Counted from the stretch's first letter, positions 24,116 to 36,255 are shown. The stretch is DNA of 64,000 nt from Opisthorchis felineus (GCA_004794785.1 SJOL01006420.1:454714-518713); one strand, 5' to 3'. Notes: a model not told the origin generated them from the letters alone. Numbers and translations: made by a program.

Positions 24116-25021
24116 CTCCATTCTTGTCTCCCTCAAACTGAGCAATGCCCGAGCCTCTCCCTGCCTTGCAGCAAAAGCCTCCATCCGAAAGTCAGGCTTT
24201 GCTGATCCTAAACCAAACGATTGTTTGAATGACGCTCGGAGCTTATTGAATCGGTCCAGTCCATGTTGTGTGTTACTCGACACAGTTCCCCTTGGTTCAC
24301 TTCTTGTGGACAGTGGTTCATCCGGGGACAGTGGTGTGTGTCCACCGTCTGTAGGAGTAGGGGTGTTATCTGTGTGCCTGTAGTTGAATGTGAAGTGATT
24401 GTCTGCTTGCAATGAAGGTGAATGCTTTTCGCTATGAAAACCCGAAGCGTAAGGGTGTTCAGCCACACTACTCCTACTGCGTCTTAATAAAGAGACAAAA
24501 CCTTCAGGTCGGTTACTCTTAAAACAGCGATCCTCCTCATAGCCTTGTTCAGGTGTATCGCCTTCTGCAAAGTGCCCTTTATGGTGAGTATCATATGCCC
24601 GAGGTCTTTGTTTCACGTGTGACACGCCATCGTCATAACTGTTTGCATGTTCCGTCAAGTCTGATGTCGTGTGGCTATTCAAACTGCACCCGCTGTCACT
24701 CTGTGGTGACTCCAAGCCCGATCGATGGGTTTGCTCCGCATCCAAATCTGTGGTGTTATTGTAACTATCTCCCGTCACTCGGCTTCGTCTAGCTCTCCCC
24801 GGGCTGGTGGCATACCTGCTGGTCGTGCGTCGGTCATTTATATAGCCGCACTGTTTTTGACTTGATGAAAAGCTGTCACCTCTATCAGCCCTGTGCATCC
24901 GCTTCTGTTGTAGACTGGGTGACCCAGGGTTGACAGTCATTGTTCTCTGCAGAGGCTTCTGCTTGGACAGCGTGGTAGTGGATATGGTGACGGCATTGAA
25001 GAATGCGAGCATTTCTGGATC
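24116..25021 (-). CDS. Long polar exon of the coiled-coil (EVI5-like) gene
   Basis: A 302-codon exon beginning DPEMLAFFNAVT after acceptor ctgtttcag (25022-25030) and ending LLSLRETRME before donor gtgagt (24115 downward), phase 0 at both ends. An ATG at 25012 lies inside the exon and need not be a start. Residues about 20-260 are Ser/Thr/Asp/His-rich without hydrophobic core, so probably disordered, with several SP, TP and RRSRSS sites that could be phosphorylated. From about residue 265 it becomes helical (MEAFAARQGEARALLSLRE) and runs on into the next coiled-coil exon. An insert of this kind between coiled-coil blocks is not something I know from vertebrate EVI5. Confidence 0.8.
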
Positions 25022-25030
25022 CTGAAACAG

Positions 25031-27285
25031 GATTACAAAGAGAAGTAAATCATCTTCACACAGTTACGTTGTCGAATACCTGACCAATGTTCACTCAGCT
25101 TTTGGTAGGAGTAAGAAAAAGTCCCAACCCACTGAAAACAAGTGATCAGAGCAAATTTAGATTCCTGGATGCTGTTGAATGGCAGTCAAAGCTGTGCAAC
25201 TCACAGAACTGCTAACAAACGTTTCACGAAACTTTTGAACCACACATACTCAGTCTGGTTACCATGACTGAGAAGGAAGATGCTACACGATTCTTTTACA
25301 TTTCAGAAGATATCGAAATATCTTCTCAGGGGAAGGGTGCTTCACCTTTGATGTCAGTAGTACAAACCGAAATCCGGAGGGTTGTCTGAACAACAGACGA
25401 ATGTTACTACATTCTTCTAAATTCCCCGAGTGACCTTTGACACAAAATTGAGGGCACATTCGTCGAGATTTCTCTTGATACCTCGAACAGTGGAGATGTC
25501 AGATTTGAGGCCTGACGGATGCGTTGGCTATGTACCTATCACTGTCCTGATGTGTAAACACACTGTGAATCTGACATCTTCAAGGCCTCCGGTGCTAAAT
25601 TTCATTCTGACTTGAGGATTATTGGTGACTTCATGCCAAGTCCGGGGATAATCCACCCTTCTTTGCAAAAGCTTTCCATCTCTATGGAATTTCGTTCATT
25701 CACCCCTCAGGCGAATTACGCTAGGTGTTACTCCCTCATGAAACAATATTTTGTAAAGCACAGCAACTTGAAGTTGTGTTTACCATAGCTCTAAGTTTAC
25801 TTAAGAATGAGTACTAAATCTCCTTCGACAAGGTTCCTCTCCATATAGAATTCACCAAAAGGTATTTAGTTTTAGAATGACCATTTTGTAGCAAATTACA
25901 GTAATTTTCTCAGGAGGTGCTCTAACAGGAACCTGTCTAAATTGGCTCTCCCTGGGGGTGGTCAGTTTTCGGGGGAGTTGACTACATCCCTTGGTCCACA
26001 TTAGGAAGCTTTCAAGTTAAAAAATGACCTTATAAGCAGCTTGCTATGCTTGTTTACATTCCACATTGTTCTTTCTTTAGTTGGTTCCGTCTGAAATAAA
26101 ATTATCGCACACTGGAGTTTCGTTGTGGTCTGGAACCAGTTATGCGCGACTGTTTTTATGCTCCAAAAGAGAGTCTATTTTGACTTGTCGTTCATTGTTT
26201 CATGTTCCTTTGAGCTGCTTAATCGGTCATCCTCAGACAAGTCACTAAGTAAAAATCGAAATTTGTAATAAGTGGTAAAACTGAATTCCATGACAAACTA
26301 ATGCTAGTAAATCGGTAATTTGTCAGACCCCCGGACTCGAATAAACTCTAGCTGCATGTTCCCATGTGACCTTTCTCCTTGATTGCTCGGATCAATAAGC
26401 TTCCTCTGAGTGACATGGTCTGTCTGCCCGTTCTTCTACTCGGTTTTTCTCACATGCTGTCTACCACAAAATTGACCACTGAACTGTGATCAAAACCTCA
26501 GTTGACGAGACGTCTTACACGACAACTTTGGCCATTTTCAATTAGGAGTACAATTTTTCACTCCGCAAAAATATCTACCGATGAAATCTGCGGACTTTTT
26601 TCAGGAATGGACGTGTCTAGCCCGAATTGTCAATATTCCAGTATTTTCCCAAGCTTAAAATTCGAGCTGACTGACATGAACATATCGTAAAAACAGAGCC
26701 TGTTGCACGATCCGTCTGAAAGCGAAGAGTCACTAGCTTATGCCCCAAACTTTGATAGAACAGATTAGGTTTGCCTGACATCGTGAAGAGTTCCGAGGCA
26801 GACTAATCTGCTATGTGTTAGCCAGCAAATTTTCAGGATGCTCATACTGGGACGCAAGTGGTCTTCCGGAGCACCTTCGGGAAACAACACATGCAGTGGT
26901 CCTACGGCTTCGTTGTTTTGAACGATGCCCCCGCACCGATAACCGGTGGCAGCTTTAAATTAGTATTTAGTGTCCCAAGAGTTCCTCTAGTCTGATTTTC
27001 ATCTCACATTTGTGGAACAATAATATTTTGTTTTTCTTGACAAGGCCAGATAACAAACTGAGGTTTCATCGAGCAAGTGAGCTCACACCACTTGGAAGTG
27101 ACCAGAAAATTTAGACAAACCGCCGTTGAGTACTGGCTTACTTTTGGTACATGTCCTGATTTACCGTATGACATAAGATCCACTACACAACACTCAGTTG
27201 CGCGTAAATTTTATTTGTCAAGCTAACTAGGCGCATCAGGAATGCGCACAGATAATATCCATAATCATCATCTTCAGATGAAAGA
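25031..27285. other. Intron sequence, no recognised elements
   Basis: Intron of the minus-strand gene. A short hairpin (agaagatat and atatcttct, near 25305-25327) is the only local structure I noticed. There are no convincing exons or retroelement motifs. Confidence 0.45.
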
Positions 27286-27289
27286 AAAA

Positions 27290-27932
27290 AAGTACATATT
27301 GTACAGTGGTTATAGCTGCCACAGTTTCATTCGCCGATAAGCTAAGAAGATAGGGGTGGATAGCTACGCATTGGAGGCAGTGGCTGATATAATTAATGCA
27401 TGAATTCAGGAGTGTCAGTTAACTTATCGTTGAGGAGATCGGAAGGGGAAGCTATGCATTGAAATCAACAGCTTGGATGCATGAGCGCCATTAAAGGACC
27501 ATGTCTGTCAATGTTTCCAACAACTGACGTGCCCGGTCTCGGGAACCTAGCCCAGGAAGATGGGAATGACCAGAGCAGCTAAATTCACTGGTAGCGATTC
27601 CCACACTTCAATGTGAGGTCACTGCTTAACCTCCTCTGGGTCGCTTTCATCTTACGCATGGTGTGTGAAAAGGCTCTTCAGGGAAGTCGGTCGACCGGCA
27701 TACGGGACACTTGGTCAAGCCAGCGCAAACTATGGAGTGTGATCATTTTGTCTACCGTAGGCGAGTTATTCCTTCCCAAAACCATTCGACGTAATTCAGC
27801 ACTATTCATCTGATGTTCCAATCCGACTCGAGCACTGAATGCTTTTTGACGTCTGCATCGGGTAGCGACCAGGAGTTGGACCCACAGAACAACATCTAAT
27901 TCACCCCGGATATATAAGCGGATGTTACTCAT
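27290..27932 (-). mobile_element. RTE-like RT tail and 3' region, decayed
   Basis: The minus-strand frame at 27932-27678 contains a degenerate RT C-terminus ending LHSLRWLDQVSRMPVDRLP, equivalent to [17 protein letters not shown] in the intact RT at 10900-10960. The frame then breaks; a corrupted GWGPRD-like segment follows near 27550. The last 100-150 bases (27290-27400) match the sequence at 49710-49810 (gtacagtggtt, cagctgc, cattcgccgataag, gctacgcattggaggc), which there also follows an RT tail. The shared segment is therefore probably the 3' UTR of one element family. Confidence 0.6.
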
Positions 27933-28596
27933 GTGCGACAGGTGATGCAGGTTTACAAAAACTGTTCTGGTTTTCCCAATCCGAAAGGAAATATCGTCTT
28001 TCGCAAGGTAACAACATCTGTCCTATTTTCTAATGCAACACGGGTACAGCCTGCTTAAAGTTTGCCTTCAGTAGTTCACTGGCGTGTCTTGTTCATATTA
28101 CTCACGCCTGGTGGTCAGCTAGGGTGTTCCTACACATCAACCATACATGGCCTTTTGTGTAGATTCCTTTAACCTTATGCTATTTCATTTGAAGTGTGAC
28201 CACAAAGTTCCGATGGTTTGCCGTACAGTCAGCCGTTGCCTTAATCCACACGGTCCGTCCGCCGGCGACTGACAGTCGGTTGTTCCCTGAGCATTCCCTT
28301 CCATGGTTTTTAAACTATCAGAGTGCTCTAATGCAGTGAACTCACCGCAAAATCTACAACACCCTTCAAAATGATCCAGGAAACACTTAACATTCTCTTA
28401 AATCTGCTCAGAAGCAACCGACCTATGCTACAAAAATATTTTCTCTTCAACAAAAACAGTTGTGACGAACAATGGTGTTTTCGGGCTCTTGTCGTCAGTT
28501 CAATACATATCTAATCGTTAAAATAGGGCTACATAATAAAATAGTTAAATATTAAAAATAATAAAACAAAATAAACAGCTAACCAAATTAGAAAAC

Positions 28597-28990
28597 GTGA
28601 AACGACTCACGTCATTTACCGAGCACTTAAAAGTGTCCACCCAAATGTTTTACTCGACTACAGCCAAAGCAGTCGCAATACGATTGCGAATTCCGTTACT
28701 ATGCTGCCAAAAACGATTCGTACGAGCACTGCATCTTTCTTCTTCACGTGAAACGAATCAATTGACCCAGTGGTCATCGGCCTTCTAGGCCACCTCGCAT
28801 CACCCAATCAGATGCGACGCGGGGTTCGCTGATGACCAATCATCTGTGCTACCACGATTTCTAACTTAGTAACCAATTTTAACTGTTCATTTTATTATAT
28901 ACTCCTATTTTAACCATTTGATATGTGTTGACGAGATCTGGAAAACATTAATTATCGTCACTGTGTTATTGTTTAAATCGTGGGAATAAT
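28597..28990 (+). pseudogene. Penelope-like element 3' fragment (GIY-YIG tail plus trailer)
   Basis: The frame at 28597-28788 contains KAVAIRLRIPLLCCQKRFVR, matching the conserved tail of Penelope-like GIY-YIG endonucleases (EAIAIRL followed by LCxQKRFVxxL). The catalytic part is missing. Downstream comes non-coding sequence with gttcattttattatatactcc and gatatgtgttgacgagatc blocks, partly shared with 29930-30005, consistent with an element trailer. An A/T-rich stretch (28490-28580) precedes it. It lies in an intron of the minus-strand gene. Confidence 0.6.
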
Positions 28991-29889
28991 CAGGCAATAT
29001 TTTCTTTTATTAGTGAATATCGGCCGATTCGTATAAACAATTGTATTGCGGCGCATGGACCCGTGCGGCCTCGCTAATTTATTTGGACGTCTTTAATGAA
29101 GCAAAGTATTTACTTTTGATTATCCATCGAAAAATAGTATTTTCGGGAGGCAGTCGATGGCCGAGCAAGCTTGGCGATTGTAGACGTCGGTACACCACAA
29201 GTGGTTGTCTTGCCAGGTACTCTTTTGGGGTGTTGGACATAATTAACTTTTGTGTTCTCGGAAATTATAATTCACTTGCGCCCATCGTACTCTGGGGGAG
29301 TGGGGAGTGGGCAGATGGCCGGTTTTCCGAACTCGCTGTGGCCAAGGTCAGGCAGTTTAGGAGAGCACTAATAGGGCCGAAACCAAAGCAAACTTTAAAG
29401 CTAGCACTCCATGAAAGTGAACAGTGACCAGTTTATATAGCTCCCCAGTTATTCATTGCCTTGAAGCCAGTATGTCGTCACACACAAATGCGTCTATGCC
29501 AAGGGGTATTGAGCCACTGCAGTGAGACACATATTCCAAGCACGTAACTCTGACGCTTCTTTTGCGGTTGCGGAGACACTACTTTGACAGGACGGGCCAG
29601 GATCTATCGAACACCCACAACGATATGTCCTTGAACCAGTAGCACAGTCACGTAGACCCCCGATCAAAAGGTTGGGGGTAAAGTCGTAACCCAGCATCTC
29701 CGAATATTTGCTGCAAACAAGCAAGCGTACTGATCCAGAGGGCGGGTCCACAGGACTCGTTTCGAACCAATGCCCAACTTTGGTCCCCTACTAGTCATAC
29801 TTCAGCAGCCAGCAGTATGTTCACAGAATGCTGTGAAGAGAAACATCACGTGGTTTGACTGGCTTTATGCTCGCTTAGCTTGGCAACCG

Positions 29890-30030
29890 CTATTTAGCTT
29901 TTCTCCGTTTATCTTCAACCGCCGATACGATTTGGACTGTTCATTTTAATGGTCATCATTATTCTTACCGCTGGATATATGTTGACCTGACGACGAGATC
30001 CCGAAAACTCAATGTCCATTATTTTGCGTC
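29890..30030 (+). repeat. Second copy of the Penelope-like trailer sequence
   Basis: Blocks ttggactgttcattttaatgg, ccgctggatatatgttgac and gacgagatcccgaaaac parallel those at 28875-28955, in the same orientation. No coding part accompanies it. The assignment as an element trailer follows from the neighbouring copy only. Confidence 0.4.
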
Positions 30031-30587
30031 CTAGACACAGTTGCGAACAACATGAAAGTAAAACTGATGTCATCAATCCTTTCTTGGCGTAACCTAGCAT
30101 AGCCAATTAAAATCGACTTTTTGGTATTCAAAATTAAATCACAGTGGGCATACCTAATTCCTCTCCCGTTTACGTCTTCAACCCAAAAGTTTCCATGCAC
30201 TTTAAAGAGCAATTATAGTAAAAATGCAAGCGGAGTATAAAAAACCGACATGTAGGAATGAATCAATGTCAGTAGTATCCCCAAAAAAGCACACTGAATT
30301 TTAAAAATTGGATGAATTTTTGGGTGGATCTGCTTTTGGATACAAGTACAGAAATGTGCAGGGGGATTTTGAGACCACTATTACGGAAGACTCTTGTCGG
30401 TGCCTTAGTTCCCTCGTAAGTAACCCCTGGTGAAAAAATCCAATTCATCTATTGGACCTGGAAGCCAAATTCCTCAAGTTGAAGTCGCTTTGGGAAACTC
30501 AAGATAGAATTTGGCCGACATCCTAGTTCAAGATCATTTGATTGATCAGTCATTGAAGTAAATCAGTCTTTTCTAATTAACTCTTAC

Positions 30588-30737
30588 CGTCTCGATTGTC
30601 CGATCGATTTCGGCTACACGTTCCTGCAATTCGCCAAAAGCAACTGTGAGTTCAGCTTCGCGAAGCCGCGCATCCCCGAGTTCTGTTTGTAGAGCCAAAT
30701 GTTCGGCGGTTGGGTCTGGGGCGGATTCCTTTTGCTC
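30588..30737 (-). CDS. Coiled-coil exon with EVI5-like repeat
   Basis: A 50-codon exon with acceptor ccttttttacag (30738 upward) and donor gtaagagt (30587 downward), phase 0 at both ends. The segment LALQTELGDARLREAELTVA followed by FGELQERVAEI closely follows the repeated pattern of EVI5 C-terminal coiled coils (xLQDELMxVRLREAExxAxLxELRQxVxELE, from memory). EVI5 proteins pair a TBC Rab-GAP domain with such a tail and act in membrane traffic and cytokinesis. This is the best single clue to the identity of the gene. Confidence 0.75.
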
Positions 30738-31234
30738 CTGTAAAAAAGGAAAAGGAACAGATCGGGTTGATCAACTCATTATTATGGAGTTTTCAGGAAA
30801 AAAATGTGTAAATAACGTTACTGTAGAAACAGCACTACTAAATAACTGTCAACACTGGCACATCCAGGGCCACAAACAACATTCTCCTTTCCCGAAAGCG
30901 TGCTATTCTTGTGAGTAGAATTTCTCGGGTAACCATGATGAACCATGCCATCCAAAAAGTTGGCAGGTGTCATGTTAATTTGATGCCTTCGATGTTACCC
31001 AATTTGTGGTATACAGTCACTAAAACTCACACTGGATATGTATTTCATCATACAGGACGCATAAGCGGACATCGTCAGTGACTTTCCGCTAACCCTAATC
31101 TGTTTCCTTGATTGACATTTTCATCCGTTCCTTTCCGTTTCGCTGGATTATTTCAGTGTTTCCCGATGTTAGGAGGACACGCTGAAAAACACTGGCCCAA
31201 GATGTTTCATACCACAAAAGACCGGACACTTATA

Positions 31235-31465
31235 AACGTAATACACTACTCATTAGGTTGCTGAAAACTCTTCGACAGCACATGACTGGTCTTGCCCTTC
31301 TTGTGGTTCATCAGGTAGGCACAGTCCCCGAGTTTCCGTCAACCTTATGTTCTACTTGAACCCAAATTGCACGAGATTAGCGAACTGCACTCATTTGCAA
31401 ACCAATTTGGTTTCGAGGGAGATTCACCTGGAACCCAGTTGAATCTCTCGTTTATGATGTTTTTA
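31235..31465 (+). repeat. Repeat family E copy
   Basis: Blocks cactactcattaggttgctgaaaactcttcgacagc, cttcttgtggttcatcaggtaggcac and cactcatttgcaaaccaatttgg match the copies at 18378 and 19195. The block caaattggtttgcaaatgagtg at about 31475-31500 is the inverted form of part of this unit, so this copy too has a short inverted duplication at its end. Confidence 0.6.
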
Positions 31466-31552
31466 AGTTTAAAGAGCAAATTGGTTTGCAAATGAGTGTA
31501 TTTCGCTAAACCGGAAATTCAAAAAAAATGATGGAGGGCCTTTTTTGTTACG

Positions 31553-31810
31553 ATACATACACTATTCTATAGAGGAAAATGTTGGTAGCTCAGGTAGCGT
31601 AGATGGTCGTTGGCCTGTTCGCTGAGCTGGGCAATTTGATTGCAAACGTTTCATCACCAATCGAGGTGACATCATCAGTGCGTAGCGGTACCGCTAAGCA
31701 CCACTACGCTCCCCAATAACGCACTGATGATGTCACCTCGATTGGTGATGAAACGTTTGCAATCAAATTGCCCAGCTCAGCGAACAAGCCAACGACCATA
31801 CATACACTAT
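31553..31810. mobile_element. Foldback insertion of repeat family D with flanking 13-bp direct repeat
   Basis: Two 81-bp arms, 31603-31683 and 31719-31799, are inverted copies with a single mismatch (c at 31616, where the complement of the other arm has t). The 35-bp spacer starts with a 12-bp perfect palindrome (agcggtaccgct, 31684-31695). The same 13 bases (atacatacactat) occur at 31553-31565 and 31798-31810, as expected of a target-site duplication. Between the left direct repeat and the left arm is a tRNA-like A box (tagctcaggtag, 31586-31597). RNA from either strand would fold into a long, nearly perfect hairpin. It lies in an intron of the minus-strand gene. Confidence 0.85.
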
Positions 31811-31889
31811 CTTTATGTGATTCCGATTCACCGCATCAAACACTCAAAAAATGTAGGTGTTGGTAGTTTGGGGATATTCTGGAATTTTT

Positions 31890-32470
31890 AAGGACTGAAG
31901 GTTTGAACACTTGACCGTTCAGCCACGAGCGGCTGATCAGCAGTGTGATTAACCCGTACTTAGGCAAACACTTGGATGCACACCCCTGGTGATTCCCAAT
32001 AAGGGCGAAACAATCTTATTGTGCTTCCCCACTTTTCAGATAGATTGGCTTCACTTAGAGGACAAAATCTCCATTTGAAGATTCCCAAATCTCCTCGCCC
32101 TATCTTCCCCATCACTCTGTAACTCAGAGGAAGAATAAAATTCACCCAACAAGTGAAACTTTCATCTCAGAAATCACCACTCGAGCGGCCAGTCAACAGG
32201 TGTGACCAGATGTTGTGTATCTCGTGAATGAAGGACGAGCGGCGCTAAATCCCGTCTCAGTGCTAGCTAATTACACTGCCGATCAGCCGCTTGTGGTCGA
32301 AGGGTTAAGCGTTCGAACTACTGGCCGGGAGATAGTGGGTTCAAAACTCCCTGGAGTTTCGTGTGGTGCGCATTGATGATGGCTCCCAATAAGGATGAAA
32401 AGGCTGTGCAGTGCTTCTTGGCTTTTCAGTATAGATTAGTTTCACTTTAGGGCGAAATATCCGTTAAAAT
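31890..32470. repeat. Composite of SINE family C segments
   Basis: The left part (31890-32160) starts with an inverted head (gttcagccacgagcggctgatcagc) followed by a body in plus orientation (gattcccaataagggcgaaac, cacttttcagatagattggcttcac). The right part (32250-32470) is a nearly complete plus-strand copy: head gatcagccgcttgtggtcg, B-box-like gtgggttcaaaactccc (about 32336), then cattgatgatggctcccaataagg and cagtgcttcttggcttttcag. Between them lies the linker block also seen near 4085. The arrangement suggests repeated insertion or rearrangement. Confidence 0.6.
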
Positions 32471-33369
32471 GGCAGTTGTCAGGGCGGCTCATATGTCACG
32501 AAATGATGTGTTTGATGCTATGCGAACTTGTGTATACATACTCATACTCATTAATGTCCCACAGCCGTGTGGTCTCTAGATGGGTTGGCTTTCAACACGG
32601 GGAAGGTTGGGTCGGTAGTCACAAGCAGTATCCAAAAAAAATACACATGTCAACAGACGCCCTACGTACGACCTTACTCAAACTGACCAGATTTCCAAGG
32701 TGTGCACGCCAAGAAACGACTCTTACCAAGCAAGATTGTGCAGTACCATCTCCAAAAGTTTAACCAGTGCATCAAAAACACTTATCGATCAGGCCCCTTT
32801 TGATTCAGAGATCTCTCGCTCTTTTCCTTCATCTCCAAATCCAAATTCACTGTATATAAACAGATCCAGCAAATATGGCTAAACATTTAGTCGTATCGTG
32901 ACACCTACATGACTATCCTGAGCAACTCAGATTCGAAGTGTGCAGTCATACTGGATCTTCCCAGTGCGCTGCGAGCTAGTACAGGAAAGGGAACTTGGTG
33001 AGTCACACACCCTAACTGACCAGCTGGTCATGTTGACAAAAAACTACATTATCAACCAACCAATTTGAACCACGCTGTTCAACTAACAGAAGTAGTCTGT
33101 GTGACAATGAAAACTCTCTTGGCCCTAGAACAAGTGACACCTAGAACAAAACACCAGGCAGTTTTCTGAGAAGATTCCTTTGTAACATCAATTTTAGGGT
33201 TAAGAGTACATCAGCTCCCAGTGACTGCAGTTTATGTGCCTTAGTCTGAAGCAAACCAGGGACATCGAATTGGCGAAGCGGTCTTTCGAACCAACGTTGC
33301 CATTTTTCAACCGTAGAAACGCCTTTTGACCACTGATCGTGTTAGAAAATCATTCATGTAGGGGACGCA

Positions 33370-33475
33370 TCAGGAGTCACCCAAAGGACGGTTTCTCAGC
33401 GTATGGTGACAAAAAGTTTGCAAGCCAATTTCCAAGCTTGGCGAACGGATCAACTGATCAAGAGTCAGCCACAGT
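33370..33475 (-). repeat. Repeat family D copy, diverged
   Basis: Blocks gtatggtgacaaaaagtttgcaagcc, ccaagcttggcgaacggatcaac and ctgatcaagagtcagccac follow the order of the copy at 17690-17790. The segment corresponding to the hairpin loop side is degraded. Confidence 0.55.
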
Positions 33476-33479
33476 CAAG

Positions 33480-35075
33480 TGTTACTATCCTATGCGTGAA
33501 TGATCCAAAGCTTATCAGAGGAACAGGTCTTCAGTAAATCACGTCAATGGCAGACATTACGGCAGACTCAAACGTTTTTTGACTTCCTTTAATCCAGGAT
33601 GCTTATTACCAGATAACAATGATCGGTAATCTAGTGACAAGCCAGCTATGCGCTTATGTCATTCGTTTGACTATTTCCACTGCAGCACTGCAATTCCTTG
33701 ATACGAGGAAAGTGGAAACTCATATGGACTGCGGATTCAGGAGACGCTTGCCTGTCAACTCTTGACTCGTCATGAATACAGCCACATTTTGTCTTAGAGG
33801 CTGAAAGAAAAAGGTTAACAGCACAATTTCGACAGAACGACAGGTGTGGTGACTGTTTTTTTTACTTGCCTTTAAACGTCATGCTTCTACACAGAGCCAG
33901 AGTGAATCCTATCGGACAACTCTTCTTAAGAAAAGGATTAACTTTATGAGAACAGGAAACCGCTATAATGGCTCCCTTTATATAGCAAAGCTAGGTGCCG
34001 AAGTTTCGGTAACCTACACGGGAAAACCAGATATTTGCGAACAGGGTTCCCTTCATTGGTGTAGTTCCCTTAGGTAGATGTTTTCTACTAGGGGAAAACT
34101 CACATTACCTAAAGTCGCAGTGAGATATATACTGGTAGAATTGACAGAAGACCTAAGTTATAGCTGAATGAGCAACTCCGTAATCGAATTATAGCGTTGT
34201 TGAACGGCCACCAGAATCGGTTATAAGGTCACATTTCAATTCTCGAGCCACCTGAATTAGACATAGTTCACAGCTGAGCTGCAATCATTGTTCAAAGCCG
34301 CTACGACATCAAGCTAGTCAAAGTGTACTGATTCCCCTTATGACTTATTGATCGATTGCCACAACCTGATGTTGTGTGCTCAGAAAAACCTCGGAGTAAT
34401 TTTAAGGTTATCATGGCCTTATTACATGGATGAAAGAAATTCAAATGTTTTTGTACTTATTCTCGGTCAGTCGTCCTTTGATTTTTGATCTGTACTACAC
34501 TTTGAATGCTGTGTAGAGTGTGCAAAATGATAGCGTGTCGCAGCCAGGTTTTGCTCAGATCAAAACTAGTTTTGTATATGATGGCAAAATATATGACTTT
34601 GGATAGGCCAAATGATGGAAACAGGTTATGCAGTCTGTCAAATCATCCATGATCTTGATGTCATGGTAACGCATATGTAAACCTGCTGGAAAAATCATTG
34701 ATTCAAGGGTAACACTTCTGGCATGTGCGAACACACAATATTCGTCCGTACAAATGTGAATCTGGTTGATCTTCGACCATGGGGTGTAATATAATGATCT
34801 GCTAACACTTCAGAAAAAAGAACGCAACTTTATCGGTTTTAGGACAAGAAAAAGTGTTTTTGGCTAATCAGCAGACAGGCCTTGACCACGGAGTGTTGTT
34901 TTTTATAGGTTTCATGCGCGCACATGCTGAAGGCCTTCGTAACCGCCCAACAGTATCAGTGTTCACTGGTATTCGCTTTGGTGAAAAAAAAGCGGAATTC
35001 CCAGTGAGTTGTAGGTGGTTTCGGGGTTTGTAGACTTCACATCACATCATTGTTGTTTGAAAAGTCTTCCTCCAG
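33480..35075. other. Intron sequence, nothing recognised
   Basis: Intron of the minus-strand gene without convincing open frames, tandem repeats or retroelement motifs. Confidence 0.45.
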
Positions 35076-35079
35076 TCCT

Positions 35080-35240
35080 GGCTCAGTTATTCTCGAGTGT
35101 CCACATTAGAGGGAGGAAGCACTGGACTCGCGTTTCGCTCTTATTAGAGCTCATCAGCGATCTTAACCGTGTCATGGTCCGAATTCCGGACACCTGACAA
35201 GTGAGGCCAAGGTGTTACCACTACTTCACTAGCGCACCAT
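35080..35240 (-). mobile_element. SINE family B copy
   Basis: On the minus strand the head reads gtgaagtagtggtaacacc, then gtcaggtgtccggaattc, then gctgatgagctctaataagagcg and a body ending near gtggacactcgagaataac. It matches the plus-strand copies at 35390 and 46421. It forms an inverted pair with the copy 150 bp away. Confidence 0.6.
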
Positions 35241-35389
35241 GGACGCACCTGAATTACCACGTCTGAGCAGGAGGCCGTGTTCACGCTTGAGTGAGTGATT
35301 GGTTGGCCCGACGCCTCGAGTAACGACCCACTAGCTGTCCCAGTTGTGTCGATCGATTGACCTGCCCTTCAAGTCAGGGAGTGCATGCG

Positions 35390-35590
35390 CCGGTGGAGTG
35401 GTGCCAACACGGTCGGCTCACATGCCAGATGTCCGGAATTCAAACCCCGGAACGGCCAAAGATATACACTACTGATGAACTCTAAAAGAGGAGAACATGG
35501 CTCCAGTGGCCCCCTCCTTTGGTGTGGACCCAGGAGAAGAATTGCGCCAGGATAGGAAGGGATTGTTCAAACGAGAGAGCTGTGGATGTT
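35390..35590 (+). mobile_element. SINE family B copy
   Basis: A tRNA-like head: ggtggagtggtgccaacacgg (A-box region) and ggaattcaaaccccgg (B-box-like). Body blocks follow: atatacactactgatgaactc, ctcctttggtgtggac and ttgttcaaacgagag, all shared with 46421-46612. No clear tail or target-site duplication was seen. Confidence 0.65.
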
Positions 35591-36221
35591 CATTTTGTGG
35601 TATCAAAAGATCGGCTGAATTCATCTAGTGGCTATGTGCATGTATTCACATAGTTGATCTACCATTCCGAAGTCCAAGGATCGAGAAAAAATCCATCCAA
35701 AAAGGTCAGTCCCTGCCGAGCCTATTTCACTGTTTCGTTTATTTCCAAATTACTGTCACATTTATTACGCCCCAGCCCTCTGATTTTTACCGTTACGGAC
35801 ATCCTTTACGTGGAATGTGAGCTTTGAGAAGCACTGTTTCCTCCTCTTTCCGATGCAGTTTTGACTTGTGGTTGATTGCAAATTTAGCTTCCTTCGCAAA
35901 GCACGAAACATTGACGGGTTTGGCGCTAATTTCAGACAGTTTGCGATTTGTAAATCTATGAACTTTTATGGTTGCACTCGTTTTTCGTATTTGCTTTATT
36001 AAGTTTATTTCTCGGTGAATTTTACCTGAGGGTTAGCATGCCATTCGACTAAAACTTTGTGAAGACTGCGCTCTTTAAATACCCCAATAGTTGCGGTGAC
36101 CCTCGAATAAAGGAGACTTGATTCGTCATGTGTTAGACTTGTTTTTCTGTTGCTTTCAACATCAGTCTGCACTTTCGTGATGGTACACGGGTGCAACTGT
36201 GACTGATTCAAGTCTCTCTCT

Positions 36222-36224
<3 letters not shown>

Positions 36225-36253
<29 letters not shown>
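36225..36253. repeat. (TA)n microsatellite
   Basis: Uninterrupted TA dinucleotide run of 29 bases following a short CT-rich tract. Confidence 0.95.
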
Positions 36254-36255
<2 letters not shown>

